Source: Lactarius indigo
Lineage: Eukaryota; Basidiomycota; Agaricomycetes; Russulales; Russulaceae
DNA: 64,000 nucleotides
Direction of reading: 5' to 3'
Assembly: GCA_025766275.1 (NCBI GenBank)
Contig: JAFKAC010000013.1
Location: 310,001 to 374,000 of the forward strand
The notes under the pieces: model-generated
The model's database searches: none
Told to the model about the DNA's origin: nothing
What the model saw: only the letters and a program-made list of their open reading frames with translations
Translations under genes and position numbers: made by a program
Shown: positions 11,027 to 23,107 of the stretch, in pieces
How positions within the stretch are numbered: the first letter of the stretch is position 1
Layout: the number at the start of each line of letters is the position of its first letter

Positions 11027-13102
11027 CTACACCAGTTCTCGAACATTGACGTTCGCACCATGCTCAACGAGAAGCTCCGCAATCTCGACGTGGCCTTCGC
11101 CTAGTGCTGCAAGTAGCGGAAGCCCGTATCGGCCACAAATAGCATTGACATAGTGCGGGTATTTGATGGCGAGGCGCTTGACCAAGTCGTAGAACCCACA
11201 AAGCACAGAGTAGTACAAGGGATTTGGGGTCCCCTTGGGATGGTTCCCAAAGGGCTTGTTGTTTATGTCATATATCCCAATCCATGCCGAAAAATGAGGT
11301 TTGTCGGAGTCCAAGAGTGTTTCTATCCCATCCATCACGCGTGACGCAACGCCTTCAAATCGTGCGTGCTCGACCCAGTGCCGAGCCGCATATTCAGCCA
11401 AAGGGTTCCCTTCTCCTCTCTTTATGTCGATATAGTCGTCCAGTTGGAGAAGAGATCCGAGACAGGCCTGCGTGAGGAGGGTATGTGCGGATCCTGGACT
11501 AATGTGATATCGAGAGAAGTTTCCGAGCGGGGATGTGAGGCGATCTGACATCAAGAACTCCTTCACGGAGAAATGTGAAAACTGGACAACCTGAGAGTTG
11601 TCCCAGGGGTCATTGACGACGGTGACCAGACTTGAGCACGTGGATAGTACGGCCCGGGTCGGATCGTCCAACCGCCAATCTTCCTGGTACCTAGGAATCC
11701 CTCCCTGGGCCGTATCAAAGTCGAACGCGAGCAATCCCGCAAGTTCTTCAACACGAAGCGGACGAACGGCTACCGCGAGGCACTGCAGCATACGATGGGT
11801 GTGTGCTTGGTTCGCCAGGGGAATTTTGCTGAGCACGCGCAAATAGGTCTCGTCCAACGATATAGGTAACTCGTTGAGGGTCCGCCGAATACTTGCTGGG
11901 AGACAGTGCCGCAGCACCTCTAACTGACAGAATGCCCATCGGAACCTGTATAGTAAAGATAAGTAGACGTATTACGGAGCACGAGGGTTGCCCTTACATT
12001 CCGTCCGCTCTTTCGGTTAGCTTCTTGATGATCAGATCCATATCCTCATCCCGCAATCTCCGTATGTTCCTGCCCGAGCGAATGACATTTGTCACGTATT
12101 CGCAAATATCTTGCATTTGTCCACCTTCATCGTGAAGCGAAACACCGCCACTAATCAGTGGCCTGAGCGCCTTTATGATGTCATACTCCGGGCGACTAGT
12201 AACACAAATATGTAAGTTTGGAAGGTCCAGGTCGACAAGGCCACCCAGAAGGTCTAATACAACTTCTCGTGGGGTTGGCATCCCAGAGGTGTTGGGATAC
12301 TCGTCGAGTGCGTCAATAATGATATAAGTTGGCTGCCGCGTGGCAACTGAGAGCATTTCTCGAAGACAATCCTTCAAGGCGTCATTGCTGGGTTGTTGCG
12401 TGGCCCTCCCGTGTGTAGAATAAAAGCGAGAGATTATCTTGCAGCAGGGGTTCGAGTACGTAGAAAGTTGAATGAGAAGAGAGGCGACAAAGTTGCGGAA
12501 GTCTTGTTTTTTATCTTTGTCCCGAAAATCAAAGTAGAAATATGCCAAGGAGGCGAGCCCCGCATCACGCAACGAAATAACGTGTTCTATAATCATAGAG
12601 CTTTAGTAATTATTAGTCCCTGTCACCGGATACGATAGTTGGGAAACGACGAACCAAAGTATGCTCTTCCCGGACCCCGCTATGCAAATCGGTGACCATC
12701 AGGTTTTGAGCAGCAAATTTTAAAGGTACTTACGTCTTCCGTGGATCCAAAGGAGAGACCCACGCTCCAACCAGTCCTCGAATGTTGTGCCTTTCAAGAA
12801 CCACGTGGCCGTTCCCTCATGATGGGCGTCGCATGCAATAATATAATTTGTAAACGGATCCGGCGGAGAAAACCACTCGTTGATCTCCTGTTCTATCTGT
12901 GTCCCTGTGCAGAAGATTCAGGTTCCATAGCGGACGTGATACAGATAGGAGATGACAAACACTTTACTTCTTCTACATCACTCTTTACTTCATCCATGTT
13001 TTGCTGCATAGCCACGTTAAATTTGTCGGCACCTAAGTGGACGAGTATTTAGTGTGGTATGGGTGAATGGTCGATAGCATAGTGTACCATCTCTGGCCTC
13101 AG
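11027..13102 (-). other. Second NLR unit of the fusion (former NLR1), lacking Goodbye exons
   Basis: This part encodes a two-unit heptad segment (DEVKSDVEEVK), the exon with WFSPPDPFTNY...EGTATWF, a P-loop exon (GSGKSIL), the NACHT core 11994-12596 and the post-NACHT exon from about 11946. The Goodbye exons present in the other copies are missing upstream: at 13099-13103 the sequence switches to the ankyrin array of NLR2. At the other end the frame stops after NVNVRELV, in the first ankyrin repeat. Splice sites of all internal introns look canonical. Confidence 0.8.
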
Positions 13103-16100
13103 TATCTGCACCATGTTCAATAAGAATCTGCGCGAGCTCGAACCAATCTCTCCCCATTCCCAAAAGTAACGGTTTTCGGTTGCTATTGTCGGCCTCCGCA
13201 CCATGCTCTAATAATAACCGTGCCTGTTGTTTGAGAACGTCGCCTTCGTTGCGAAATTGGCTCTCTGATAGTATGTGCAATGGGGTCTTGCCGTTGTTGT
13301 TCTCCAAAGTGGCATCTACACCACGCTCAAGAAGAATCTGCGTGACCTTGAACCAATTCCGCCCCATTTCCCGAAGTAACAGCGTCTGATTTTTCTTGTC
13401 TCGTCTGTTTGCCGCTGCGCCATGCTCCAGTAAAAGCCGAATGAGATCGCGAGCCTCGCCTTCGTCGTGAATTCGGCTTTCTGACAATAGGTGCAATGGG
13501 GTCTTGCCATCGTCGTTCTCCGCACTGGCATCAGCACCACGCTCAAGAAGAATCCGCGCGACCTTAAACCAAATCCTCCCCATTGCCAGATGTAACGGCG
13601 TCTGGTTCCTCTTGTCTCGTCTGTTCACCGTCGCGCCATGCTCTAGTAAAAGTCGAATAAGATCGCGAGCCTCGCCTTCGTCGTCAATTCGGCTTTCTGA
13701 CAATAGGTGTAATGAGGTTTTGCCGTCGTCATTCTCCGCACTGGCATCTGCACCATTCTCAAGAAGAATCCGCGCGACCTTGAACCGATTCTTCCCCATT
13801 GCCAGATGTAATGGCGTCTGGTTGTTCTTGTCTCGTCTGTTCATCGTCGCGCCATGCTCCAGTAATAGCCGAATAAGATCGCGAGCCTCGCCTTCGTCGT
13901 CAATTCGGCTTTCTGACAATAGGTGCAATAGGGTCTTGCAGTCGTCGTTCTCCACACTGGCATCTGCACCATGCTCAAGAAGATTCCGCGCGACCTTGAA
14001 CCGATTCTTCCCCATTGCCAGATGTAACGGCGTCTGGTTATTTTTGTCTTGTCTGTTCATCGTCGCGCCATGCTCCAGTAATAGCCGAATAAGATCGCGA
14101 GCCTCGCCTTCGTCGTCAATTCGGCTTTCTGACAATAGGTGCAATGGGGTCTTGCAGTCGTCGTTCTCCACACTGGCATCTGCACCATGCTCAAGAAGAA
14201 TCCGCGCGACCTTGAACCGATTCTTCCCCATTGCCAGATGTAATGGCGTCTGGTTGTTCTTGTCTCGTCTGTTCATCGTCGCGCCATGCTCCAGTAATAG
14301 CCGAATAAGATCGCGAGCCTCGCCTTCGTCGTCAATTCGGCTTTCTGACAATAGGTGCAATGGGGTCTTGCCATCGTCGTTCTCCGCACTGGCATCAGCA
14401 CCACGCTCAAGAAGAATCCGCGCGACCTTAAACCAAATCCCCCCCATTGCCAGATGTAACGGCGTCTGGTTCCTCTTGTCTCGTCTGTTCACCGTCGCGC
14501 CATGCTCTAGTAAAAGTCGAATAAGATCGCGAGCCTCGCCTTCGTCGTCAATTCGGCTTTCTGACAATAGGTGCAATGGGGTCTTGCAGTCGTCGTTCTC
14601 CACACTGGCATCTGCACCATGCTCGAGAAGAATCCGCGCGACCTTGAACCGATTCTTCCCCATTGCCAGATGTAACGGCGTTTGGTTGTTTTTGTCTTGT
14701 CTGTTCATCGTCGCGCCATGCTCCAGTAATAGCCGAATAAGATCGCGAGCCTCGCCTTCGTCGTGAATTTGGCTTTTTGACAGTAGGTGCAATGGGGTCT
14801 CGCCGTCGTCGTTCTCCATACTGGCATCTGCACAATGCTCAAGAAGGATCCGTACGATCTTGAACGAATCCTGCCCCATTGCCAGAAGTAACAGCGTTTG
14901 GTTGCTCTTGTCTCGTTTGTTCACCTCCGCACCATGCCCTAATAATAACCGTGCGTGATTGAGAACATCATCTTCAAGTTCGTTGTATAACCGACGTTCC
15001 AACAGTATGTGCAACGGGGTCTTGTCTTTGTTGTTCTGAGAATTGACATCTGCCTTGTGCTCGACGAGTATCTGAGCTACCTCGAGTTCGCCGATTTCTC
15101 CTGCAAGATGTAGGGATGTCGTGAGGGTATCGTCTCGGGCATTTACATCCGCGCCGTGTTTGAGTAAGAACTTCACTTTGCGGACAAGACTATGTCGGGG
15201 CTGTGAGAATGCCCTGAGTAGCATGGTCCTTCCTGCCGTGTCTCGAACGTTGACGTTCGCACCGTGCCCAAGGAGAAGCTCCGCAACCTCGATGTGGCCT
15301 TCGCCTAGTGCTGCAAGTAGCGGAAACCCGTATTGGCCACAAATATCATTGCCGTAGTGCGGGTATTTGATGGCGAGGTGCTTGACCAAGTCGTAGAACC
15401 CACAAAGCACCGAATAGTACAAGGGGTTTGGTGTCGGCTCGGAATACGTCCAAAATAATTTGTTATCCATGTTGTATATCCCAATCCATGCCGAAAAATG
15501 AGGTTTTTCCGGGTCAAAAAGTGTTTCCATCCCGTCCTTCACGCGTGACGCGACACCCTTGAATCGTGCGTGCTCAAACCAGTGTTGTGCTGCATATTGG
15601 GCCAAGGGGAAACCTTTTACCATCTCTTTGTCGGTGTGGTCGTCCGAATAAAGAAGAAATCCAAGACAGGCCTGCGCGAGGACGGTGTGTGCGGGTCCAC
15701 GTTGAATGTGATGGTGAGAGAAGTCTCCGAGCGGGGATGTGAGGCGATCTGATATCAAAAACTCCTTAACGGAGAAATGTGAAAACTGGACAATCCGATG
15801 GTTGTACCAGCGGTTCTTGATGACGGTAACCAGACTTGAGCATATTGACAGTACGGCCTCTGTCTGATCGTCCAATCGCCAAGCAGCACGGTATTTCGGA
15901 ATCCCTCCCTGGACCGCATCAAAGTCGAACGCGAGCAATTCTGCAAGCTCTTCAACAAAAAGCGGACGGACGGCTACCACGAGGCACTGCAGCATACGAT
16001 GTGCGTGTGCTTGGTTCGACGGGGGAATTTGACTGAGCACGCGTAAATAGGTCTCGTCCAACGATTTGGGTAACTGCTTGAGGGTCTGTCGAATACTTGC

Positions 16101-18191
16101 TGGGATACAGTGCCGTAGCACCTCCAGTTGACAATATACCCATCGAAACCTGGATGGCGAAGATGAGGGCACTGACCTATTACCGAGAACAGATGGATGC
16201 CCTTACATTCCGTCCGCTCTTTCCGACAGCTCCCTGACGATCAGCTCCTTCTCGTCATCCCGCAATCTCCGCATCTTGTTGTCTGAGTAAACGACCTTTC
16301 TCACGTAGTCGTAAATGTCCTTCATTTGTCCACTTTCATTATGAAGCGAAACGGAACCACTAGCCAGTGGCCTGAGCGCCTTCTTGATGTCGTTCTCCGG
16401 GCGACTGGTAGCACAAATATGTAAGTTCGGAAGTCCGAGGCGTACAAGGCCCTCCAGAAGGTCAAGTACGACTTCTCGCGGGGTCGGCATGCCAGAAGAA
16501 TCGGGACACTCGTCAAGTGCGTCAATGATGATATAGATTGGCTGCCCTGCGGCGGCCAGCAGCATTTCCCGAAGACAATTCGTCAAGGTGTCTTTGTTGG
16601 GTTGTCGCGTACCCTTCCCATGTGTGGAATAAATACGGGAGATCATCTTGCAGCAAGGGCTTGAGTAGGCAGATAGTTGAACGAGAAGAGAAGTGACGAA
16701 GTTACGGAAGTCTTGTTTTTTGTCCTTGTCCCGAAAGTCAAAGTAGAAATATGCCAAGGTGGCTTGTCCGGCATCGCGCAATGACATAGCGTATTTTATG
16801 ATCGCAGAGCTTTAGTCATTATGAGCTTTTGTTATCGGCAACGAAAGTTGAGAAATGACAAACCAAAGGATGCTCTTCCCGGACCCCGCTGTGCAGATCG
16901 GAGATCATCAGGGTCTGAACAGCCAAAGATAAGAGGAACTTACGTTTTCCATGAATCCATAATAGAGAAGCGATCTCTGTCCAGTCTTTGAATTTCTTGC
17001 CTTGAAAAAACCACGCGGCCGTTCCCTCTTGGTGGGTCTCGCACGCGATATTGTAATTTGTGGACGGGTCCGGCGGAGAAAGCCATTTGTGGATTTCCTG
17101 TTCTATCTGTGTCCCTGGGCGGATATTCAGTCTCTATAGCGGACACGATATGGGTCGGAGATGGCATACACTTTACTTCCTCTACATCGGACTTTACTTC
17201 CTCCACATCGGACTTTACTTCCTCCACATCGCGCTTCACGTCTAGTACATCGCGCTTTACTTCCTCTATATTCTGCTGTATAACCGCATTGGCTTTGTCG
17301 GCATCTAGGTAGACGAGCGTTTAGTGTGTGCTATGGGTGATTGGTCGATAAGGCCGCGTACCATCTTTGGCCTCAGTGGCGATCTTCAGAGTCTGAGCCG
17401 CAACCATTTGAGATTCCTCCTTTATCAGGTTATCCAGCCTCTGTAACGCGTCCTCGATATCTGTCCTCCCCAATAGTTTCCTAGCAAATATTTCTGGGGA
17501 AACACGAGATCGGTGAAGTGTAAAGTATATCTCGCTGAGACAACTCACTTGCTCGCTTTCGTTTCACTTCCTTGGTCGCAATGGAGAGGATAGAGAGTAG
17601 CTCGATCACGATCTTCACGAGCACCTCCGCCATCTCCGTGGACAGCGAATTTTGAGTATAGACCCCGAGCCGCTTGAAAAAGCTCTCGATCCGCTCAAAG
17701 AGGTCGATGATGGCACCGTGGCTCGCTCTGGCATCCTTCGCCGCCTATAAAGTCCAAGCGTTAGCAGGGATAGGTGCTCGAAAAGGAATAGCGAGAATAC
17801 GGACAATGAGAAGGACTCCAATGCCGGTGAAGATCACTTTCGCAGGAGGGAACGCCTTCGAAAGTAAACGTTAGAATTCGCTCCATGAATCGGGATTCTT
17901 GATAAGTACCAGACTAACGCCGTCGCCAAGAGCCCCCGAAAAGGTGTAGAGTACATGGACCAGTGGATCGATCCACTTCGTCAATTTCTGATCGCCAGAT
18001 TGCTCGAAGGCCTTGGCTTGATCGCGAAGTATGTTTAAGACACCATCGACGGATTCGCAGGATTTCAGTTCATCGGCAAGCCAATGGGCAAGAAGGTCTT
18101 TCCCGGTCTTCTTCTTGTACTCGTCCAATGCGACATCGAGCATGGATTTGAAGATTGGGGATGGGTCAGCTGTTTGGGAAGGAGAAGACAT
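11027..18191 (-). CDS. Fused double NLR (NLR2-NLR1): Goodbye-NACHT-ankyrin-NACHT-ankyrin
   Basis: The start is ATG at 18191. The first exon encodes a fungal STAND Goodbye-type domain (IFKSMLDVALDEYKKKTGKD), then comes LFERIESFFKRLGVYT, a heptad-repeat segment, and NACHT with Walker A GKPGSGKSIL and Walker B IIIDALDECP. The large exon from about 16155 to 13017 carries the post-NACHT region (FSHFSVKEFL) and about 21 ankyrin repeats. At about 13100 the array joins exon sequence of a second NLR in frame (GAD|TEARD). The donor GTACAC and a TTAG acceptor of that exon's intron are kept, so splicing leads into a second heptad segment, P-loop and NACHT (Walker B IIIDALDEYP) and one ankyrin, ending at 11027. 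Without splicing there, translation would stop at 13017-13019. It probably senses non-self or cell damage in the cytosol. The constant C-terminal ankyrin block of its sister genes is absent. The fusion as one transcript is inference; the domain calls are secure. Confidence 0.75.
13345..14856 (-). repeat. 216-bp tandem repeats coding for paired ankyrins
   Basis: Units start at about 13345, 13561, 13777, 13993, 14209, 14425 and 14641, each exactly 216 bp (72 codons). Each unit encodes a short ankyrin (QTPLHLAMGKNRFKVARILL) and a longer one (LHLLSESRIDDEGEARDLIR). The units at 13561 and 14425 are of one type (RIWF or GIWF, LLERGADASAEN) and nearly identical. Those at 13777, 13993, 14209 and 14641 are mainly of another type (KNRF, DASVEN). 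The order shows duplication of multi-unit blocks by unequal exchange. Frame is kept throughout. Confidence 0.92.
17171..17275 (-). repeat. 21-bp coding minisatellite (heptad repeat)
   Basis: Five 21-bp units encode consecutive heptads of the type VEEVKSD, a pattern suited to a coiled coil between the Goodbye and NACHT domains. By eye the fused NLR1 part has two units, NLR3 and NLR4 three each, and NLR2 five. Length change therefore comes in whole heptads and keeps both frame and coiled-coil register. Confidence 0.85.
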
Positions 18192-18774
18192 GGTGCTGTA
18201 GGATTGCTGTGGAGGATAGCAGACTAGCTGTGGCTTGAGTGCGCGGCAAGTTGGAGGAAACACGAGGTAGCCTTGTGCCTTTTCCTTAGATGGAAAGATT
18301 CACACCGCCCCAGGTGCGCTCGCACGCTCCTCAAAAAGAGCAAAAAGGATGGATTTTTACAATTGCTTCCGATTCTACAATGTGACGAACAAACGCATTG
18401 GAAAAGGTGGGTGAATGTGAAATCAAATGGTAAAACAACAGGGCGAAGCGATAGGAAAGCGTACGAAAGAGGACCCGACTCCCTACAAACGGACGCGTAT
18501 CATATATCGGCAAGAAGCAACATATAGTAGTGAACCTGATCTACAATATTTCGAATCCGCCCTCTCCTCTACCACCCATCGAACTAGGATAGGTAATAAA
18601 CACCGTATATAACACAAAGCAAAATGAAGAAAATTCGGAGAGGACGAAGGAGAGAATGGTTTGACGTAACAGAATTGCGTCCGAGCCTCGCGCACACAAC
18701 TGTGAAATGAGGCGAGCAATAACGAATGATCAGATCAAACAAAAAGAAAAAGCCCAGCTTTCTATCTTATCGCT

Positions 18775-19689
18775 TACTGCCGATGACATGGTCCCCGTTC
18801 GCCGGCAGTGAAGACCGCGTCATGTCAATCGTGGTGTATGCGGGCGGCAAATCGAACGGGTCCCCATCAGCAGAGGATAAGCCCGGCCTCGACCGTGACT
18901 GGGCAACTCTGATGCTTGCGCTTCTGGCGCTCAACACACCAGACCCGTGCGAGATATTTGTGGTCCGGATGCTCAGAGATCCCCCGGCCGGAGCTGAAGG
19001 GAATGGATGGGAGCGGTGGAGGTTCGTCCTATGGGACTCGTTTGTGTGACGCCGGAGGTGGTCCATGGGTATAGGAGTATCCTTGAGAGGGCGGTAATCA
19101 TGGAAGCTTGCAAGTTCTTCGATTCGGTTGCTGGGAAGTTGGGCCATGAGACGCGAGCGACAGCGACGACCCCGAATGTGTCGCGTATATCCCTTATCCG
19201 GATGTATATGCTGCGTGTTGCACCCGTCGCATGATTGTCGATGTAGGATGACGTTCGGCTTGTTGCTCGGGACGATGCCTCGCTTGCGTGGCAGCCATCA
19301 ATGCTCTCCGCATAACTTAAAATGGTTGTATCCCTAGCGCGAGCTGGTACGCTCGAATGCCATCGACCGACCTCCGGGGTGGCCTCTGAAGTGTGTAGGA
19401 AGGTTGTTGCGTCGGGAATTTCAGATGAGAGGGAGGTAGAGGAAGGGAGGCGGTTTGAAGATAATACCCCCAGGGACGAGTCGGAAAGATTTCCATCGTC
19501 CAGGAAATAATCTGATGGACTAGTGCGCGTCACGTTCGTCCATTCCTCACTAGGTATGACCAGTAGCATGGCTGTCACGGCCAAAAAAAAAAAAAAAAAA
19601 AATCCGAGGGGAAGGCGGTGCTGGGGCTTGCTAGAGCCCAGGCGAAAGGGAGGGTCCAAAGTTTTAAATTGTGAGGGCGCACGTTGCAC
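18775..19689 (-). pseudogene. Family S relic B, longest open copy
   Basis: A 238-codon frame starts upstream of a hydrophobic segment (FLAVTAMLLVIPSEEW). It continues through TSPSDYFLDDGNLSDSS, HTSEATPEVGRWHSSVPARA and a Ser/Thr-rich part. A one-base insertion relative to copy C (GCGACGGGTGC against GCGGTGGTGC) then shifts the frame. In the ancestral frame there is also a TAA where copies A and C have CAA. The C-terminal block SSADGDPFDLPPAYTTIDM is conserved with copies A, C and D and carries a PPAY motif. The A20 run at 19583-19602 lies in the hydrophobic part and reads as poly-Phe. No known family is recognised. Confidence 0.5.
19583..19602. repeat. Poly-A homopolymer
   Basis: There are twenty consecutive A inside the family S relic B. 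The other copies have only short A runs at this place, so it is a local expansion. Confidence 0.9.
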
Positions 19690-20405
19690 GGCCGGTTCTA
19701 AGACGGCAATAGGGCCATTGACGGTATCTGTCGTGCACTATAGAGAGAGCAATGTGAGGATAGGTGCATGTGTATCATCCGATATCACATACGGCGTGAT
19801 GCACCCCAGAGGCTAGAGCGCTTCTATCTCAAGCTATGCTGATGATGGGGGATATAGAACTTGCGATAGCTAGAATGATGCGAGGTAATTGAATCGGTTG
19901 TATTGTAGTAGAAAAGGGACGTACTCGTCTTGAGTGAGCCATAGGAATATCCCAGGAATTCGTCGGCGAGGTTCCAATGACCTTGCCAAATACAGCCTCG
20001 ATGCCTGTGAGATCCTTGTTTTTACGGAACAATGATTCCTGAAAGTTTGTAGGCCAGAATTGCGAGAGTCGTTGACGAAGCCTTTCGGATCAGACCTGCG
20101 AACTTTGGTGATGATTCGTCATCGGGACCGGCAAGATAGAGGGTGTTTTCGGATGAACCATCATGAACGACGGAATCGATAGAGGGGTCATAAAAGGATT
20201 GATTGAAGACTGCGAGGACTGCGAGGAAGTAGTAGGGTCTGGTGATTTGAAGTATAGATGGCGACGAGGATGCGGAAGTGTTTCGATTTTTTAGAGCTTT
20301 AGCCAGCGAGTAAAGGAGGGCGTGAACCTGGTGTGAAAGAGGACTGAAGCTAAGACACGTCTCTTTGGTAGAAATAGAAAAGCCGGGCCAAGTTCATCCA
20401 ACTCA

Positions 20406-23107
20406 GACAATGTATCGTCGCATCGTCTGATTTACCTGGATCACTTTTTCGTTGTTTACGGCTGTTTTTCCGCACGCCTGCTTTGGATACGCCTCAAAAG
20501 GGTAACAAAGAGAAAAAGGATCCGTTCACAATTACATCCGATTCTACAGTGTAACGAACCAACCTACTAGTGAATATGAAATCAAAGGGTAAGATGGGAA
20601 GAAGCAATTGGAAAGCATACGAAAGAGGACCCCGGGGACCAGCAAGCGAACGTGTATCGCATCGGCAACCTGACCCACTATATTTCGAATCCGTCCTCTC
20701 TACTACCACGCGCCGAACTAGGATAAGTAATAAACACCGTGTGCAACACAAAGCAAAAAGGAGGAAGCTCGGAGAGGAGGAAGGAGTGGAAGGTTTGACG
20801 CCAATGGGTGGGTAGAGCATAATTGCGTCCTTGCCTCGCGCACACAGTTGTAAAATGGAGCGACCATAACGAATGATCTGATCAAAGAAAAAGATAAAGC
20901 CTAGCTTTCTATCTTATCATTCGCCGCCGATGACAGGTCCCCGTTCACCGCAGCGGAGACCGCGATATGTCAATCTCGGGGTACGCGGGCAGCAGATCGA
21001 ACAGGTCCCTATCACCAGAAGTCAGGCTCGGGCTCGACGGGGAGACTCTGATTCTCGCGCTCCTGGCGCTCAACACACCAGACCCGTGCGAGATATTCGC
21101 GGTCCGGATGCCAGAGATCGACCCACACCTCCGCGTTCGGACGGGACCCGGGCCGGACCTGAAGAGAATGGATCGTGGGTGCTCTGTAGTCGTGTTGCGA
21201 CTCGAGAAGGAGACTCCTCGGAGATGAGTGTAAGATCGAGATTATGGCAGAGGCGGGTGAGGTGATGTCGAAGAACCAGGTCTGGGGTCGGGCGACGCGA
21301 GGGTGGAATGGCTCGGTAAGATAGGTAATGGGGGAATCGGCAGTTTTGTTGATAATAGGGTCGGAGGGATGGGAAGCGAAAGTGGGTGTATACTCGAAGT
21401 TAGTGATGCAGGAGTACGACGTGAAGGTACAGAGACCGGGCTTATAGGCGAGGGCCGGTCCTGTAGGGAAGTATGCGCAGATGCAGGGAGCGGCGGGAGT
21501 GGTGGTGGTTCGTCCTGTTAGACTCGTCTGTGTGACGTCGAAGGCTGCCCACGGGTATAGGAGTATTTTTGAGAAGGCGGTGATCGTGGCAACTCGCGAG
21601 TTCTTCGATTAGTTTGCTGGGAAGAAGATGGGTCATGAGACGCAAGGGAGAGCGACGATCCCGAATGCGTCGCGTATACCCCTTGTCCGGATGTATATGC
21701 TGAGTGTTGCACCACCGCGTGATTATCGGTGTGGGATGACGATCGGCTTGTCGCTTGGGACGAAACCTCGCTTGCTGGGCCGCCATCAGTGCTCTCCGCA
21801 TAGTGTGAATGGTTGTCACCCTTATCGCGAGCTGGTATGCTCGAATGCCATCAATCGATCTCCGGGGTGGCCTCTGAAATGGGTAGGAGAATGCCGCGTC
21901 GGAAGGTCCAGATGAGAGGGAGCCGGAGGAAGGAGGTCGTTTGAAGAAAATACCCTCAGGGACAAGTCGGAAAGATTCCCATCGTCCAGGAAGGGATCTG
22001 ATGGGCTAGTGAGCGTCACTTTCATTCAATCCTCACTAGGTGTCACCAGTAGCATGGCTGTCACCAGTAAAAAATCTAATAAACTGAAGGGAAGGTCGTT
22101 GTGCATGCGCTGGGGCTGGATGGAGCCCAGGTGAAAAAGAGGATCCAAGATTGTCAATTGTGGGAGTGCTCGTTGCATGGCCGGATATAAGACGGCAATA
22201 GGGCCCTTGACGGTTTCTGTCGTGCACTACAGAGAGAACGATATGAGGATGGCTGCAGGTATATCCTCTGATCACGTACGGCGTAATGCACCCCAGAGCG
22301 CTTCCATCTCAAGCTATGTCGATGGTGGGGGATGTAAAATTTGCGATAGCTAGGATCGTGCGAGACAATCGAGTTAATTGGATTGTGGTAGAACAAGGAA
22401 GGACTCGCCTTGAGAATGAACTATCGGAATATCCTAAGAATTGTCCGCGGGGTTCCAACGACCCTTGCCAAATACAACGTAGACGCAGAAAGATCTTCGC
22501 TTTCACGGAACGACGATTTCTGAAAGTCTATTGACCATCGCACGCGAGAGACATTGACAAAAAGCCTTTCGGATGAGACCTGCAAACTTTGGTGACATTA
22601 TCGGTTATCGACGATATAAGGGGTTTTCAGATGAACGAAGGAATCGACGAAGGAGTAGTCAAAAAAGGATTAATCGAAGACTGCGAGGACTGCGAGGAAA
22701 TGGCAGGATCTGGTGATTTGAATGACGGAGTATAGATGATGATGATGAGGATATGGATGACTTTTGCCAACGAGCAAAGGGGGGTGCCAGTGTGAAACTG
22801 GTGTCTGAAGCTGTGACATGTGACATGTGACATGTGACACGTCTCTATCCGGGCCAAGCTCATCCGACTCGCACAATCGTCGTCCGAGTCAGGCGTCGCG
22901 TCGTTCCATCGGGCCGATGTACTGTACGAGTAACTTTTTTCGTTGTATACAGTATAGCTGTCTCCGCGCGCCTGCTACTCTCTACGCACGACGGCCGGCA
23001 GCTCCCTTCCTCAGCTCTCCAGAAATTCCCGCTCACGGACCAGCCAGATTCTGCTCCTCGGTCGAACGAATTACCAGCACCACTCCAGGCACGTGGCTAT
23101 TTCTTCG
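20406..23107. repeat. Spacer module C, left part
   Basis: This is homologous to spacer A, including the same joint of spacer right end to NLR upstream flank at about 20410-20500. It contains family S relic C, the conserved stretch after it and the first exon region of G2 relic C. It is interrupted at 23107 by element 3 and resumes at 36937. Confidence 0.75.
20930..22090 (-). pseudogene. Family S relic C
   Basis: All conserved blocks of the family are present: LLVTAMLLVTPSED, TSPSDPFLDDGNLSDLS, SEATPEID, HTDNHAVVQHSAYTSGQG, SSSQQTNRRTRELPRSP, FASHPSDPIINKTADSP, RPQTWFFDITSP and LSARSARIRV. They are spread over several frames. In the second block TGA replaces a CGA found in copy A (ATCGATTGATGG against ATCGATCGATGG), and a stop follows the hydrophobic segment. 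The block order helps to define the ancestral protein, which I do not recognise. Confidence 0.5.

Larger units (their letters stand above)
18192..20405. repeat. Spacer module B (truncated)
   Basis: This is homologous to the first half of spacers D and E: NLR upstream flank, family S relic, then the conserved stretch before G2. It ends near 20405, where it joins spacer C through the sequence GTATCGTCGCATCG. The G2 part and a whole NLR gene that would be expected between B and C are missing, so a cassette has been deleted here. Confidence 0.7.

Noticed and set aside
13504..14766. 420-codon plus-strand frame rich in Ser, Arg and Ala, opposite the ankyrin array
   Set aside because: It is the antisense shadow of the 216-bp coding repeats; the minus strand encodes clear ankyrins, and the plus frame matches nothing and varies only as the minus strand dictates.
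13345..14856. CRISPR-like regular repeats
   Set aside because: The units are 216 bp, coding, and lack spacers; the organism is eukaryotic.
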